From: Anaeromyxobacter sp.
GTDB lineage: Bacteria; Myxococcota; Myxococcia; Myxococcales; Anaeromyxobacteraceae
Assembly (NCBI GenBank): GCA_020028115.1
Contig: JAHWYA010000129.1
Coordinates: 1 to 5,958, forward strand
DNA length: 5,958 nucleotides
Reading direction: 5' to 3'
Shown here: in pieces, positions 5,875-5,958 of the stretch
Layout: each line of letters starts with the position of its first letter
How positions within the stretch are numbered: position 1 is the first letter of the stretch
The notes under the pieces: model-generated
Seen by the model: the letters and a program-made list of their open reading frames with translations, nothing else
What the model was told of the DNA's origin: nothing
Databases searched by the model: none
Made by a program: the position numbers and the translations under genes

Positions 5875-5958
5875 GGGGACACCTCCGGGCCCTGCCTCGC
5901 GAGCCACTCGAAGGGGTGCTCGTCCGCGCCGAAGGCGACGAGGAACTCGAAGGGATCC
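5871..5958 (-). CDS. C-terminal end of an unidentified protein (5' part outside window)
   Basis: Only the last 28 residues are visible, from DPFEFLVAFGADEHPFEWLA to the stop at 5873-5871. They contain an acidic/aromatic DEHPFEWLARQGP stretch that I do not recognise. The stop overlaps the prenyltransferase start by 4 bp, so the two are translationally coupled. A quinone-pathway enzyme would be a natural guess, but nothing visible proves it. Confidence 0.6.
   Translation of the reverse strand, partial: DPFEFLVAFGADEHPFEWLARQGPEVSP
5882..5886 (-). promoter_or_regulatory. Ribosome-binding site deciding the ubiA GTG start
   Basis: GGAGG on the minus strand lies 7 bases before GTG 5874-5872, within the last codons of the upstream gene. 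This is optimal spacing and, with the GTGA stop/start overlap, argues for GTG over the in-frame ATG at 5907. Confidence 0.7.

Noticed and set aside
5953..5958. GGATCC at the right edge, as a sign of a cloning junction
   Set aside because: A single 6-bp site at the window end is no evidence by itself, and the upstream gene reads through it in frame.

Overview
The window is very GC-rich, by eye well above 70%, with codons ending almost entirely in G or C. It carries a MalT-type ATPase regulator with an OmpR/SARP-type C-terminus, an alanine-rich lipoprotein, a UbiA-family prenyltransferase and a GbsR/MarR-type regulator. This fits a myxobacterium of the Anaeromyxobacter kind. That assignment is an inference from composition and gene style, not from a marker gene. 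The strong GC bias produces very long false open frames on the strand opposite the real genes.

Left half (1-2801, minus strand): one large gene, cut by the left edge. It encodes a STAND-ATPase regulator with Walker A and B motifs, a MalT-like helical repeat region and a C-terminal winged helix of the SARP/BTAD class. Its frame was checked codon by codon and is open for 933 codons. A divergent intergenic region of about 250 bp (2802-3053) separates it from a 289-aa predicted lipoprotein of unknown function (3054-3923, plus strand).

Middle (3924-4395): a second intergenic region, then two small plus-strand genes joined by a GTGA overlap. The first encodes a 76-aa single-pass membrane protein. 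The second starts like a small FGxSWP-type membrane protein (PQ-loop/SemiSWEET-like) but loses the family sequence after 17 residues, five bases before the 3' end of the convergent regulator gene. It looks like a gene remnant at a rearrangement junction.

Right half (4343-5958, minus strand): an operon-like run. It holds the last 28 residues of an unrecognised gene, a UbiA-family aromatic prenyltransferase starting at a GTG that overlaps the upstream stop, and a GbsR/MarR-type regulator 14 bp further on. The prenyltransferase is probably for quinone biosynthesis.

The most interesting signal is a shared site in the two intergenic regions. Both contain two copies of the heptamer TGTGAGC (or CGTGAGC) spaced exactly 11 bp apart, matching 15 of 18 bases. 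One site points toward the SARP-type regulator gene and the other toward the small membrane gene pair. SARP-class proteins are known to bind heptamer direct repeats with 11-bp periodicity, so this may be the regulator's own operator and a target operator. This is a hypothesis. No CRISPR array, tRNA, rRNA or intact mobile element was seen.
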